DNA of 64,000 nt from JBMNKL01 sp050952225 (GCA_050952225.1 JBMNKL010000001.1:1-64000); one strand, 5' to 3'; positions 26,139 through 35,735 are shown, counted from the stretch's first letter. Program-made: numbers and translations. Notes: a model not told the origin generated them from the letters alone.

Positions 26139-27314
26139 TTACCTGGCAAGAGAGTAAATGTTTATTATATCCTGCCTGCCCAGCTTAATAAAATTGCCAA
26201 TTTTCACGGTATCGTTGGCTGTAGCCTTGTCCGCCATTTCCTCAAAACGGTCGTCACCGATTCCCGCATCGGAGAAACTGATAGGCAAAGCGCACTCATA
26301 CTTGAAGAAATCCTCGAGTCTCTTGATACCCTCAAGAGCCGTTGCTTCAGGATTATAGAAGTCGTTGTCCACTCTCCATACCCGCACGGCAAACTGCACG
26401 AACCTGGAAATATTGCGTTTGTATACGTATTTCATCCACGCAGGGAATATAATTGCCAGTCCGGCACCGTGTGCTATATCATAAATGCCGCTGATTTCAT
26501 GTTCGATTGCATGAGAGGACCAGTCAGCAATCCTGCCGCAGCCAAGCAAGTCATTGTGAGCCAAACAGCCGATCCACATAATTTCCTCCCTGGCAGCGTA
26601 ATCATCAGGATTTTTCATAACCTTTGGCAATGCCCGGATAACGGACTGCAAGCTGGCTTCGCAAAGCCTGTCGGAATAATTCACGTCCTCCACGTTGGTG
26701 AAATACCGCTCCATAATATGCGCCATAATATCAGCTACGCCGCAAGCCGTTTCATATGCCGGAAGCGAAAATGTGAGAGCCGGATTAAGAATGGAAAACA
26801 CCGGGCGTATCAAATCTATATTCAGTCCCCTCTTGAACCAGCCGTCTTCATTGGTGATAACACTGCTTGAGCTCGCCTCGCTGCCTGCCGCTGCAATGGT
26901 GAGTATGGTCGCTACCGGCAAAGTGACAGCAGGTACAGCAGATCCATCGTAGAAATCCCATACATCACCATCGTAAGGAATACCTATGCCGATTGCTTTC
27001 GCAGAATCAATAGCGCTGCCGCCGCCGACGGCCAGGATAAAGTCCACCCCTTCCCTGCGTCCAAGTTCGATGCCTTCGCGTACCAGGCTCACACGGGGGT
27101 TGGGCTTTACGCCGCCCAGTTCAACAAAGTCGACTCCCGCTTCCCGGAGGGACTTCACAACGGTATCGTAAAGACCGATCCGCTTGATGCTGCCTCCCCC
27201 ATAATGCAGTAAAACCTTCTTCGCACCGCGTTCCTTGATCAGCTCGCCTATCCGCTTTTCCTGATCCTTGCCGAAATACAGCTTAGTCGGGCTCATAAAC
27301 TCAAAATTTACCAC
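26139..27314 (-). CDS. Iron-containing alcohol dehydrogenase (BdhA/YqhD type)
   Basis: A 391-residue group III NAD(P)H-dependent alcohol dehydrogenase. NAD-binding VLLHYGGGSIKRIG and LAVGGGSAIDSAKAIG; iron ligands Asp-His in CGVADIMAHIMERYF and His-His in SSHAIEHEISGIYDIAHGAG. It reduces aldehydes to alcohols such as butanol or ethanol in fermentation. GTG 27314 has AAGGAGG eight bases upstream. A promoter with -35 TTGTTA (27387-27392) and -10 TATAAT (27365-27370) precedes it. Confidence 0.94.
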   Translation of the reverse strand: MVNFEFMSPTKLYFGKDQEKRIGELIKERGAKKVLLHYGGGSIKRIGLYDTVVKSLREAGVDFVELGGVKPNPRVSLVREGIELGRREGVDFILAVGGGSAIDSAKAIGIGIPYDGDVWDFYDGSAVPAVTLPVATILTIAAAGSEASSSSVITNEDGWFKRGLNIDLIRPVFSILNPALTFSLPAYETACGVADIMAHIMERYFTNVEDVNYSDRLCEASLQSVIRALPKVMKNPDDYAAREEIMWIGCLAHNDLLGCGRIADWSSHAIEHEISGIYDIAHGAGLAIIFPAWMKYVYKRNISRFVQFAVRVWRVDNDFYNPEATALEGIKRLEDFFKYECALPISFSDAGIGDDRFEEMADKATANDTVKIGNFIKLGRQDIINIYSLAR

Positions 27315-27364
27315 GAATATTTCCTCCTTTACTACCATTGCTACTATTGCTACTATTTTACATA

Positions 27365-27392
27365 ATTATAACATTAACATTATGGTTAACAA
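27365..27392 (-). promoter_or_regulatory. Promoter of the alcohol dehydrogenase gene
   Basis: Minus strand TTGTTA (27387-27392), 16-bp spacer, TATAAT (27365-27370). The transcript would start about 45 bases before the GTG start. Confidence 0.6.
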
Positions 27393-27463
27393 CATTGTTT
27401 TCTTTATTTTGTTTCAACGCCTGCATTTAACTTTAATATCCATTTTAATATTTATTTGTTTTT

Positions 27464-27488
27464 TCAGATATTTGCTATAAAGTAAACA
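27464..27488 (+). repeat. 25-bp perfect direct repeat, copy 2
   Basis: Second copy of the repeat at 25952-25976, upstream of the adh promoter. Here no good -10 hexamer follows on the minus strand, so this copy looks like a promoter fragment without function. Confidence 0.95.
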
Positions 27489-27589
27489 AATAAGGCAATC
27501 GAAACTGCATAAACATAACATTTCGAATGAATAATAGTACTGACGACAAATTGCATTTTCATTATATCCTTTGAAAGGAAGTGATATGA

Positions 27590-27955
27590 TTGGCTGAAAA
27601 TGTTGAAAAAACAACGCAGCGTTTTAGTTTCGGGCAGTTCATAGTCAGGTGGCTGGTCGGGGCAGTGGTACTTGCCGTAACGGCTTTTCTCACGCCGGGG
27701 TTCAGCATATCAGGCATCTGGTCGCTGATTATAGCTGCCGCTGTAATCGCTGTCCTGGACTATATCGTGCAAAGAGTGCTCGGTATTGACGCTACTCCTT
27801 TTGGCAGGGGACTGACAAGTTTTATTGTCGCTGCTGTAATAATTTATGTCGTCAAATTTATTGTGCCAGGTTATAACGTAACTTTAATAGGCGCAATACT
27901 CGGCGCTCTTGTGTATGGTATCATAAACCTTTTGGTACCAGGCAGAACCATGTAG
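27590..27955 (+). CDS. YvlD-type (phage holin family 4) membrane protein
   Basis: A 121-residue integral membrane protein with four hydrophobic segments (about 18-36, 42-62, 76-95, 97-115), matching the YvlD / holin family 4 pattern seen in chromosomal Bacillota genes unrelated to phage. The TTG start has GGAAG eight bases upstream. The family is linked to envelope stress in Bacillus; no function can be assigned here. Confidence 0.8.
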   Translation: MAENVEKTTQRFSFGQFIVRWLVGAVVLAVTAFLTPGFSISGIWSLIIAAAVIAVLDYIVQRVLGIDATPFGRGLTSFIVAAVIIYVVKFIVPGYNVTLIGAILGALVYGIINLLVPGRTM

Positions 27956-28059
27956 CCGGAACTGTCTCACCGGCATAAGAATAACCGGCTCCGGTATGCC
28001 GGCACAAGCACACGCTATAAACATGCTCATATGCGGGCAGCATGTCTACGGGGACAAAA

Positions 28060-28086
28060 TAAAGGGATGGCGGCGCCATCCCTTTA
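28060..28086. terminator. Bidirectional terminator between convergent genes
   Basis: TAAAGGGATGGCG pairs perfectly with CGCCATCCCTTTA, flanked by A-rich and T-rich sequence, between the convergent 27590 and 28103 genes. Confidence 0.8.
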
Positions 28087-28102
28087 TGTATTTCCAGGCA
28101 TG

Positions 28103-29011
28103 CTATTCATCATTTGTCATCGACCTTTCTTCTTCTATCGCACCAGGGAAATCTACTTTTTGGGGCGGGAAGAATTCGTCTATCGGAAAGTCAATCGTGT
28201 CAAAAAGGCTGCACGGCTCTTCTTCGGTCGCAGCTATGCATTTCTTGCTGGGAACGCAGAAGTCAAACGCGGGTATCAGCAGCTGTACAAACCTTGCGAG
28301 CTTGATAATGGAGAATAGCCCTATAGTCGCCACCACCTGTTTTCTGATCTCAAGATGCCTTGTATCATCGGCAGCTATGTCCAGTTCATCAAAATCCGCA
28401 TCATCAATCAGGTCGCTGACGCTCCTTGGCATATTCCTGTCACAGCTTATATCGTCAATACTTTCAAGTACATCAACAATTTTTGCTCCCAACGTAATTG
28501 GTTCGGCTACTTCAACCTTGGAAACAGGCAGGTTATCCTGCTGCAGGGCAGAATCTCCCTGGTTGTCGATACCCTTATCCACAAAATGGGATCTGAATAT
28601 TTTTACATTGCCCTCGGAACCGAATAGTATGACTTTTTTGTCAAACAGCACGATGCCTGGCACTGAAACAATTCTGATACCTCCATTTTGCCTGGGTACG
28701 AAAAAGTCCAGCTCCACCTTGATGAAAAACTTGATGTCCACAGTGAAGAAACCTCTTTTAAACGGCACCTCTTCCACATCGGAGAAGACCTTTACAACTT
28801 CGGCGCGCCTTGCTTTCACATTGATAGCGTTGTTTACTATCCGGTCGATCCTGTCAGGCTTCTTGAAAAATACCCTGGCATCCTCAATGCAGTCCTTTTC
28901 CTTGCAGGAATCATATATCTTTTCCACCTGTATACAAACTGCTTCCCTGAGCTTGCAGATATCTTTTTCACTGATACTGCCGGGAAGCACTTTTTCATGA
29001 TTATAGCTCAT
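28103..29011 (-). CDS. Conserved clostridial protein of unknown function
   Basis: A 302-residue protein without signal peptide or membrane segment. The middle has beta-rich sequence GFFTVDIKFFIKVELDFF that resembles the SPOCS/DUF3794 strands of spore and morphogenesis proteins, but the match is too weak to assert. There are nine or more cysteines; the C terminus has CVPSKKCIAATEEEPCSLFD and a phenylalanine/proline-rich FPIDEFFPPQKVDFP. Ribosome site GGGGGAG precedes the ATG. A spore-associated role is a guess from this composition. Confidence 0.8.
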   Translation of the reverse strand: MSYNHEKVLPGSISEKDICKLREAVCIQVEKIYDSCKEKDCIEDARVFFKKPDRIDRIVNNAINVKARRAEVVKVFSDVEEVPFKRGFFTVDIKFFIKVELDFFVPRQNGGIRIVSVPGIVLFDKKVILFGSEGNVKIFRSHFVDKGIDNQGDSALQQDNLPVSKVEVAEPITLGAKIVDVLESIDDISCDRNMPRSVSDLIDDADFDELDIAADDTRHLEIRKQVVATIGLFSIIKLARFVQLLIPAFDFCVPSKKCIAATEEEPCSLFDTIDFPIDEFFPPQKVDFPGAIEEERSMTNDE

Positions 29012-29221
29012 ATCTAACTCCCCCTTTATTAAAAAAGCTATATAAAATTTGATTTCCCTCTCCTTTTCATAATATGTTGCGAACGGATTTTTGTGATATT
29101 TTACGTAACTTTACGTGCTTTGCGGCAGATTTTACAAAACAACGGTTTTCAGCAATAAAACCTTTACCCGCCGTCATATATATAATAAGAACGCCAGAAT
29201 GAAATGCAGGTATTATAAATT

Positions 29222-30862
29222 ATGTTTAGCCTTATAAATAAGCAATTCATATTCCGGCTGTCCGGCGGAGAAGTATGGAACTTTTTTTATGACGACAGGC
29301 AGAACCTGTGCCTTAGGACTCTTTCCGCCAGCGGCGGCTGGAATAATGCAATTGTTCTTCACAGAAACGTTTACCGCGGATTCTGCGCCGATATGGACCG
29401 GGATAACGCATGTCATCTCCTGTTCCAGGATAACAGCGGCAATTTGCATTACTCAAGGTTTGACGGCCGTTCGGTAAAAACCGCGCCGGTATTGAAAAGC
29501 AGAATACCCTCGGCTTATGACAAACACCTATACATTGCGCCGTTAAAAAACAACATCTATTTCTTTTATGTATTGCAGCACGGCAACTCTTTCATGCTTG
29601 CGTACCAGGTATTCGGCAGTACCGGGATGAGCACGCCGAAAGTAGTTGATTATGTATCAGGCAGCAGCCTGCCCTGTTCGCTTGCATACGATTCAAACGG
29701 CAACCTGTATGCATTCTACCAGTCTTATGACGGCAAATACCTGCAACTCGGCTATAAAAAATTCAATGCCCCACCAAGGCACTGGAGCGATTTTACACCT
29801 GTAACAAAATTCCAGGGTAACTGCGAGTATCCGCATGTGCTTGTCGATACGGACGGCATAATCCGTTTGTGTTACCAGAGACGCTCTCCCAGGCTTTTTG
29901 AAATGGTGTACCAGCAAAAAAACCCCGGCAGGAATCTTTGGTCTCCTGAAGTCATCGTGCATTCTTCGGTCCACCCGTTTAAAAACGCGTCAATCCTTGA
30001 AACCCATGGTAAAATCGTTATCTACTGGGTGCGTGATAATACAATCTATTTCTGTTCCCGCCCGTTCAGCGGGGGTGGCTGGAGCAGGCCTTCAAGATAC
30101 GGTACCCAATCCGGCCGCCAATTGCAGTGCTTATGCTACAAGTCCAACAGCCCCAGGGACAATTGGAACGAGAAAGCGGAAAATACAAAGGCAGGATTTT
30201 TTTCACTTGCTCCGGGAGTATTCCCCGGGAGCACGGCATACGGCCTTAAACTTGCATTTGTCGATATCGACGCGCCTGGCAGTATTTCGGCGCTTTCTTC
30301 CCAGCTCTTGTCACAGGGGAATTCCGATGCAGCAAGCGCCGCATCTTTTAGCAATGACGACGGAAGTATTGTGCAGGAGGCTTTCAGGAGCATACAGGGA
30401 AGTATCGCGGAGATAAGGGAAGGCTTGTCGAAAGCAAAGAGGGAAATATCCCGTCTGGCCAATATATACATGGAGCTGGCGAAGGAAGTGGGCAAACATG
30501 GTATTCGTTTGAATATTATTGAAAACCGGGTAAAACAGGCTGAAAAATCCGGCAGCGGCGTAAGAACGGCAGCATTCGTCAACAAAAACGATATGGCGGA
30601 GCAAACGGAAGAACAAAAAACCGGAGCCGGGAACGGCACCATCTTATACGATGATGAGGCCACCAATGACAAGCCGCCCGCACAGGGCAAGACTTCAGAT
30701 TTGCTGCCTGCAGCGGAAGTGTCTGCGGAAAAGGCAAGCGTTCCGGCAAAGCAGCAAAATAACGCAAAAGCACCGGAGCAAAAAATCTCTTACATCGACC
30801 CCGATAAAATGAAGCAGTGGGAAGAATGGACGGGACCCAAGGAATGGCAGGAAGCCGAATGA
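29222..30862 (+). CDS. Unknown protein: beta-propeller-like N-terminal half, coiled coil, disordered tail
   Basis: A 546-residue protein. Residues about 1-300 hold five or six approximately 50-residue units with strand patterns such as DNACHLLFQDNSGNLHYSRFDG and DSNGNLYAFYQSYDGKYLQLGY, as in sialidase-like or tachylectin-like propellers. About 385-450 is a coiled coil (IQGSIAEIREGLSKAKREIS). The last 95 residues are low complexity with many Glu, Ala and Lys. There is no signal peptide. I do not recognise a named family; localisation to the spore surface or cytoplasm cannot be decided. Confidence 0.8.
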   Translation: MFSLINKQFIFRLSGGEVWNFFYDDRQNLCLRTLSASGGWNNAIVLHRNVYRGFCADMDRDNACHLLFQDNSGNLHYSRFDGRSVKTAPVLKSRIPSAYDKHLYIAPLKNNIYFFYVLQHGNSFMLAYQVFGSTGMSTPKVVDYVSGSSLPCSLAYDSNGNLYAFYQSYDGKYLQLGYKKFNAPPRHWSDFTPVTKFQGNCEYPHVLVDTDGIIRLCYQRRSPRLFEMVYQQKNPGRNLWSPEVIVHSSVHPFKNASILETHGKIVIYWVRDNTIYFCSRPFSGGGWSRPSRYGTQSGRQLQCLCYKSNSPRDNWNEKAENTKAGFFSLAPGVFPGSTAYGLKLAFVDIDAPGSISALSSQLLSQGNSDAASAASFSNDDGSIVQEAFRSIQGSIAEIREGLSKAKREISRLANIYMELAKEVGKHGIRLNIIENRVKQAEKSGSGVRTAAFVNKNDMAEQTEEQKTGAGNGTILYDDEATNDKPPAQGKTSDLLPAAEVSAEKASVPAKQQNNAKAPEQKISYIDPDKMKQWEEWTGPKEWQEAE

Positions 30863-30958
30863 AAAGCGAAGCCGGCATGACAAATAGAAAAGAGGACAAT
30901 CGATAAAGACTGTCCCCAGATTTTTTTAAACCCGAAAAGCCGTTCCCCTATATTTTGA

Positions 30959-30979
30959 CACCTAGCCCTTCGCTAGGTG
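30959..30979. terminator. CACCTAGC hairpin downstream of the 6S RNA
   Basis: CACCTAGC (30959-30966) pairs perfectly with GCTAGGTG (30972-30979) around a 5-nt loop. It lies just 3' of the RNA gene on the minus strand. Confidence 0.55.
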
Positions 30980-30984
30980 GGTGC

Positions 30985-31209
30985 CCTGTTGACAACTCCA
31001 ACCTTCCACCGCCGTTGCACACGTCCGAGCCGTGTGTCGGAATTAGCTTGTGGCCTGGTATTTGCTGTCAAACGCCGGACTCCCATATCTCAGATGTAGG
31101 TTCAAAATTATAGGTTTATCCGAGCATTTCAGGTTGGCAATTTATTTTTTTAACTGGCTCATGACCTGCGTACAACCGCTGTAAGCCGCATTGCCCAACC
31201 GCTTTTCGC
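30985..31209 (-). ncRNA. ssrS: 6S RNA (RNA polymerase regulator)
   Basis: The minus strand carries features shared with 6S RNAs: ATGCTCGG and a later TTGAACCTACA, then CATCTGAGATATGGGAGTCC, comparable to the two sides of the E. coli 6S central region. The ends form a long imperfect closing stem; for example TTGTACGC near 31165 pairs with GTGTGCAA near 31015 with wobbles, continuing outward through CAGCGG and GCAA pairs. A promoter lies immediately upstream. No protein-coding frame explains the region. Ends are approximate. Confidence 0.72.
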
Positions 31210-31215
31210 AATTAG

Positions 31216-31245
31216 ATTATATCATCACCGGTTATGGTTTTGCAA
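31216..31245 (-). promoter_or_regulatory. Promoter of the 6S RNA
   Basis: Minus strand -35 TTGCAA (31240-31245), 18-bp spacer, perfect -10 TATAAT (31216-31221). Predicted start is near 31209. Confidence 0.7.
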
Positions 31246-31398
31246 TAAACTATAACAAAAATTATTCCTCCAAAACGCTGAAATAGTTGAATTGCCTTCG
31301 TTTTTCTGCGTTATTCAAAAGGATAGTATGCGTCACCAGGTATTTTGTGGCAAATTTATTTCCCACTGCCAAAGTTCCGCCATTGCAGCATGCTCATT

Positions 31399-31656
31399 TT
31401 AATATATTTTAACATAGTTGTTATGCATAAGCTGCGGCTCGATTTTATAGATCTCCCTGATAACTATTTTATTTAATAAAGCTTCTTTCAGCACCAGTTC
31501 CTTGTATTCCAGCGGAAACTTCAAACAGTAACTGCAGCCGCTTTTGGCAATATGGCAGGGGGTTGAGATGACTTCAAAAAAATAGCCCTTTTCCTCAAGA
31601 ATGGAACAAAGCTTAAGCGCATAATTTCCCGAATCAACAATTGCGATTGCGTCCAC
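31399..31656 (-). CDS. DUF3343-family protein (putative Se/S carrier-like)
   Basis: An 85-residue protein with the DUF3343 layout: an N-terminal ALKLCSILEEKG helix, then STPCHIAKSGCSYCLKFP with three cysteines. Some members are annotated as putative Se/S carrier-like proteins, others are unassigned. A GTG start is used. Upstream gene on the same strand is the frameshifted DNA glycosylase, 88 bases away. Confidence 0.72.
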   Translation of the reverse strand: MDAIAIVDSGNYALKLCSILEEKGYFFEVISTPCHIAKSGCSYCLKFPLEYKELVLKEALLNKIVIREIYKIEPQLMHNNYVKIY

Positions 31657-31744
31657 GCCCTCACGCTCCCGGTATTGCGTACTCCTGCATTATTATCTTA
31701 TTGCCGCGGTGCACATAATGTTACATGGAGCAGTCGCACAGGTT

Positions 31745-32667
31745 TCAGGCGCCGATTCTGTGTTCCCTGGCATAGTAAAACAAGTATTGCTGGGCAAAGC
31801 CCGCGTATTCCCCGAAACGTTCTTCCACAAACAGCCTGGTCTGTTTCAGACCGACATCCCTCTTGAAATATAATTCCTTCATGACTCTTTTTACCCACAC
31901 ATCAACCGGAAATACGTCATACCGTATCCCCCCATAAAGCAAGATACAGTCGGCGACCTTGTCTCCGACCCCCTTGAAGCGCTTCAAGGCTTTCCTTGCC
32001 TCGTCCGCCTCAAGCCCCCTTAGTTTCTCCGGGTCAAATTCACCCGCTGCCACCGCCCTTGCCGCATCGATGATATATTCGCACCGGTAGCCGGCCCTGC
32101 ATTCCATAACCCGGCCGAGGCTTAACGATGCCAGTTTATCTGCGTCCGGAAAACAGTGGTATGTCTTACGCCCCGTATTCCTGTTTCTTTGCCAAAAAGC
32201 CTGGAAATATCATGGATTATCTTCTTAATTCTTGGTATCCTGTTATTCGCCGAGATTATGAATGAAAGCAGCGCCTCCCATGGCTCCTGGCGCAGCAGAC
32301 GGATACCGCCGCCGAATTCGACGGCTTTTTCCATTATTTCATCAATAATTACGGCCTTTTTGACCATGCCGTAGTCTCTTCCCAGGTCGAAATAATCAAA
32401 CCAGGTGTCTATAAAATCATCCATTGTTGCGTTGCTTATTATAAGCGTGCCCGGCTCATACCATACGTTGGCCACTTTTCCGCGCACCACTCCCGTATAG
32501 CTGCCGTCCGGCTCTCTGTTCCATCTGAAGCATTGCCCGCACTCAAAAACATGCACGGGGTCAAAATCGTAAACCCCCCGCACCAATACGCGGTCAGCCA
32601 CGAAAGGCTCCCCGCAATTATCCACAACACCTGTATCGCACTCTACATCGTAACCCCTGTATAACAT
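31745..32667 (-). pseudogene. OGG1-type 8-oxoguanine DNA glycosylase, frameshifted
   Basis: A HhH-GPD superfamily glycosylase with the OGG N-terminal domain (VFECGQCFRWNREPDGSYTG) and the helix-hairpin-helix with catalytic lysine GVGDKVADC and aspartate FPVDVW. The first frame (start 32667) runs into RHTTVFRTQINWHR and stops at 32122; the second frame holds the C-terminal half to 31745. Adding one G to the four-G run at 32171-32174 (C on the plus strand) gives GIRGRKTYHCFPDADKLASL, a continuous OGG sequence. Repair of oxidised guanine would be lost if real. Confidence 0.88.
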
Positions 32668-32822
32668 AAATCTGCCTTCTCACCTGCAGCTGTTTATTTT
32701 CCAACTCACATGGTATAATCATTGTAACACATTAAAAACCTCAAGCGCCAGCATGTAAACAGGGCTCAACGATTATTTGCCCGTTTCTTATATATAAGCA
32801 AGGAATTGAGGGTGAAAGCCAG

Positions 32823-33606
32823 ATGAAAGAGAAAATATACACAATCCCCGTAACGGAAGCATTCGCACAGGATTCCGAATGTCCGCTGTGCCTGCTTGAA
32901 AGCAGACTGGAAGACGAATACACCTCTTACTACCTTGGCCCCGCGATAATGGAGCCTGACTGCAGGAAAGAAACGAACAAGAAAGGGTTTTGCCGCAGGC
33001 ACTTCGAACTGATGTATAATAAGCGGGAAAACCGCCTGGGATTGGGACTTGTCACCGGCACGCACATGAGGGAACTAATTGAAAAAATAAAGGAAATAAG
33101 CAAACCATTTGCGAAAGAAGCGCTTGGTCCGGAAATACCGGACACTGCCGGAAAGTTGTCGTTGAAAAGCAGACTCTTCCGGAAAAATTTTGACGGAACG
33201 GACGCCGCAAACACCATTGTCAGGCTGCTTGCGGAAATTGAAGAAAGCTGTGCGGTATGCAGCCGGATGGAATATACAATGGACAGGTACCTTGACGTCA
33301 TTATGTATTTGTGGTCGAAGGAAGAAAAGTTCCGGACAGCTTTTGAAGAAAAAAAAGGTTTTTGCCTCGTTCACCTGAAGCAGATGGTTATTGCCGCCGG
33401 CAAATATCTTTCTCGCCAAAGAGTGCAACAAGTTTATAAGCCTGCTGATGGCCCGCCAGGTTGAAAACATGGAAAGAATTGAACGGGAGCTTGACTGGTT
33501 TACGAAAAAATTTGATTACCGTAACGCCGACGCTCCCTACGGCAGTTCGAAAGACGCCCTGCCCCGCAGTATACAAAAGCTCAAGGGCTATTGCGTTTTC
33601 AAGTAA
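32823..33606 (+). pseudogene. DUF6062-family protein, frameshifted
   Basis: Cysteine-rich clostridial protein with paired metal-site-like motifs SECPLCLLESRLED, KKGFCRRHFELM, ESCAVCSRMEY and KKGFCLVHLKQM, typical of DUF6062. The first frame ends at 33464 with an unrelated tail. Dropping one base near 33413 (CTTTCTCGCC) joins AAGKYLS to AKECNKFISLLMARQVENME and the normal C terminus ending LKGYCVFK at 33606. Function unknown; the cysteine pairs suggest zinc binding. Confidence 0.82.
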
Positions 33607-33682
33607 AGGGTCTGAAAAAGCAGGAAACATTTTTGCATTACGGCATTACACGGTGAATAAAACCGTATGCTTTTCGAAGTAT

Positions 33683-34379
33683 TCATCCTGTCTGGATATA
33701 TGAATTCCCGTCAAGCAGTATAAGCGGCTGAAGCGGTATTCCGCCGCCGGTTTGCCCTACTGCGTAGATAGTAAAAAACCTGCCTTCCGCAAACCTGGTA
33801 CCGGGCACATGCAAAAGGCTCCTGCCCGTGTCGCTTTGCCTGAATATAAAAGGCATATGTCCCTGCCGGAATCGATTCATAATTAGTGGCTTTCCCGTAT
33901 GAAACTCCTTCAAACAGCATTTGTCCGCCGGACATTACCAAGTCCATATCCGCGCTGCCGGGCACCAGGTTCGAAAAACGCAGGCGCAGCCTCCCCGGCG
34001 GAATCTGCACCACTGTTTCAAAAAACGTCTTTATACCAATACGCGGTGGCAAACCTATAATCGCGCCCGTTAAAACAGCCCGCGCGGGAATCGATATATA
34101 CGTATCCAGCAGGATCCGCTCCGTATTGCCTGCCGGCAAAACCTTAATATTATGCCTGCCCGGTAAAATACGCATATAACCGGTAAAGCCCTTAAAAGCA
34201 ACACCCGAAGCCGCCGGGATGTTATCCAGGTAAACATCCGCCGCAGGCGTGCCGGGCGAAGCGTGAAGCAGCCTTATAAACGAGCCTGGCTGCCCGGGCT
34301 GCGGCAATGCCTGCCTGAAAAACGGACACGACGGCTTCACAGGGCTGAAGCGCCCGGATCTTCCGTAGCAGCGAAACAC
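33683..34379 (-). pseudogene. DUF4397-domain protein, frameshifted
   Basis: A protein of about 230 residues with a DUF4397 beta-sandwich: SFIRLLHASPGTPAADVYLD, GYMRILPGRHNIKVLPAG, LRLRFSNLVPGSADMDLVM. The frame from 34379 leaves the family after GTYAFYI; one base fewer near 33842 continues as RQSDTGRSLLHVPGTRFAEG and FFTIYAVGQTG to a stop at 33683. There is no signal peptide. DUF4397 proteins are often surface-exposed, but nothing further can be said. The GTG start is tentative. Confidence 0.78.
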
Positions 34380-34470
34380 TTTACGGCCCCTTTCGGCTAT
34401 TTCTCGTTATTTTGGTATATTATATTCCAATGTTAAGCCAAAAGGTTACAAGGATAGGCTTGAAACTGCC

Positions 34471-35295
34471 CTAGCTGCCGACAACCAGGCTTTTCACCGT
34501 AATATTTATTTGCTTGTATGTGAATCGCGGTAAGTTTTTCAGCTTCCTCGACTATCCTGCGCTGTATTTCCTTTGTAAGCTCCCGTATTTTATATCCGTA
34601 TACCAGCGACAGGTCTATTTCCATGTAGGCCCCTTCCGGCCTGTTTTCCACCCTGAACCTTGATATTTTGCTCACGCCCTGGATGTTGAGGACGACATAT
34701 TCCACGATCTGGTAAATGGTGTAGTCCGATATCGTGTAGCTGCCAAGGTAGCTGAAGGTAGGCCTGACTACCGATTTTTCACCGTCAAGAAGCTGGAAAT
34801 TGATTTTGCCCTTCCGGCGGAAAATCTGCAGGGGGTCAAGAAAATACCCGGAAAAATCCTTTTTTATTTCAAACGTGGGAACCGGGATTACATGTTTCCC
34901 CTGCTCGCGCCTCGTGGCAATTGCCTGCTTTATTTCAAATTCATCTGCTACATCTTCAATATATATCTTTTCGCTTGGCCTGGGAAGCTGAAGCCTCTCG
35001 GCTATCTTGTCCACCATTCCGTCGGATGTCCCGAGTATCAGTATTGCGTCGGGATTATGTCTTTTTATCGCGTCAATTACTTCCTTGGCATGCAAATCAT
35101 CAGAAAACAATGCGCGCGTTTTATGGAGCCGACCCTGGTTTTTTCCTTTTTAGCCGATATGCCTGCTATGACCTGGTTTACTTTTATGAGAAGCCCATCG
35201 TCTATTATAAAATCTATTCCTCTCTCTTTTGCGACCCATGAAGCCCTGTGGCTTTTTCCTGTACCGCTGGGCCCAACAAAACCATACGTTTTCAA
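34471..35295 (-). pseudogene. P-loop ATPase with C-terminal Asp23-like domain, two frameshifts
   Basis: N-terminal NTPase with Walker A GPSGTGKSHRAS at the very start and a DxxL stretch IDFIIDDGLLI; the C-terminal third matches Asp23/Gls24 sequence (YTISDYTIYQIVEYVVLNIQGV, VENRPEGAYMEIDLSLVYGY). The frame shifts near 35108 (between SIKRA and LFSDDLHAKEVIDAIKRHNP) and near 34515, where one base fewer gives KQINITVKSLVVGS and a stop at 34471. TTG 35295 with GGGAG upstream is the best start; ATG 35310 is possible. Role unknown. Confidence 0.78.
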
Positions 35296-35310
35296 CTGAC
35301 GCTCTCCCAT

Positions 35311-35710
35311 CTGTTTTTCTTACACATAATATTAACAAAAGGAAAGGAAACCCGCAATGCGGACCGGAAAAACCGTACGGTTGACCGGTAAAACCGAAGA
35401 CACGGCAAATAATTCCCCAGAAAGGCGAAAAGAGAGTTTCACAACTCTCTTTTCTTTTCCCGGATCTTTGTCATTTGTGCATTTTTCATTGCTTGTCTTC
35501 TGTTGCTTTGACTTTTTATCTTTTGTAAAATTAAAATATGATTGATAACTATATTATGTGTTACTACGGTATGCCTTATACATGATATTGTATTATATGT
35601 ATATTTTATCATCTCAGAATAACTTGTCAATATCTATAATGAAATATTTTGCAGAAAACTCTGAATTTCCAAGTTTTATACTGAATTCATCAAAATCCGA
35701 CATACAAAAA
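35311..35710. other. Intergenic region with two terminator-like hairpins
   Basis: Contains an A/T-flanked hairpin AAAAGAGAGTT-TCAC-AACTCTCTTTT (about 35428-35454) and AT-rich sequence with several palindromic ATAT stretches. No gene was supported. The hairpin may insulate the P-loop gene from transcription of neighbours. Confidence 0.45.
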
Positions 35711-35735
35711 GAGCCCCGGTTTTCAGCCGGAACTC
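35711..35735 (-). terminator. Terminator of the enoate reductase gene
   Basis: On the minus strand GAGTTCCGG pairs with CCGGGGCTC around a short loop and is followed by TTTTTG. It starts 34 bases after the stop codon of the flavoenzyme. Confidence 0.75.

Noticed and set aside
27339..27365. Short repeats GCTACTATT upstream of adh
   Set aside because: Only two to three copies of a simple sequence in an AT-rich leader, no further support.
27590..27955. Phage holin as evidence of a prophage
   Set aside because: The protein matches the chromosomal YvlD type; no other phage genes occur nearby.
27996..29000. 334-codon frame antisense to the 28103 gene
   Set aside because: Serine/leucine-rich shadow of the minus-strand gene, which has a good start, terminator and sensible composition.
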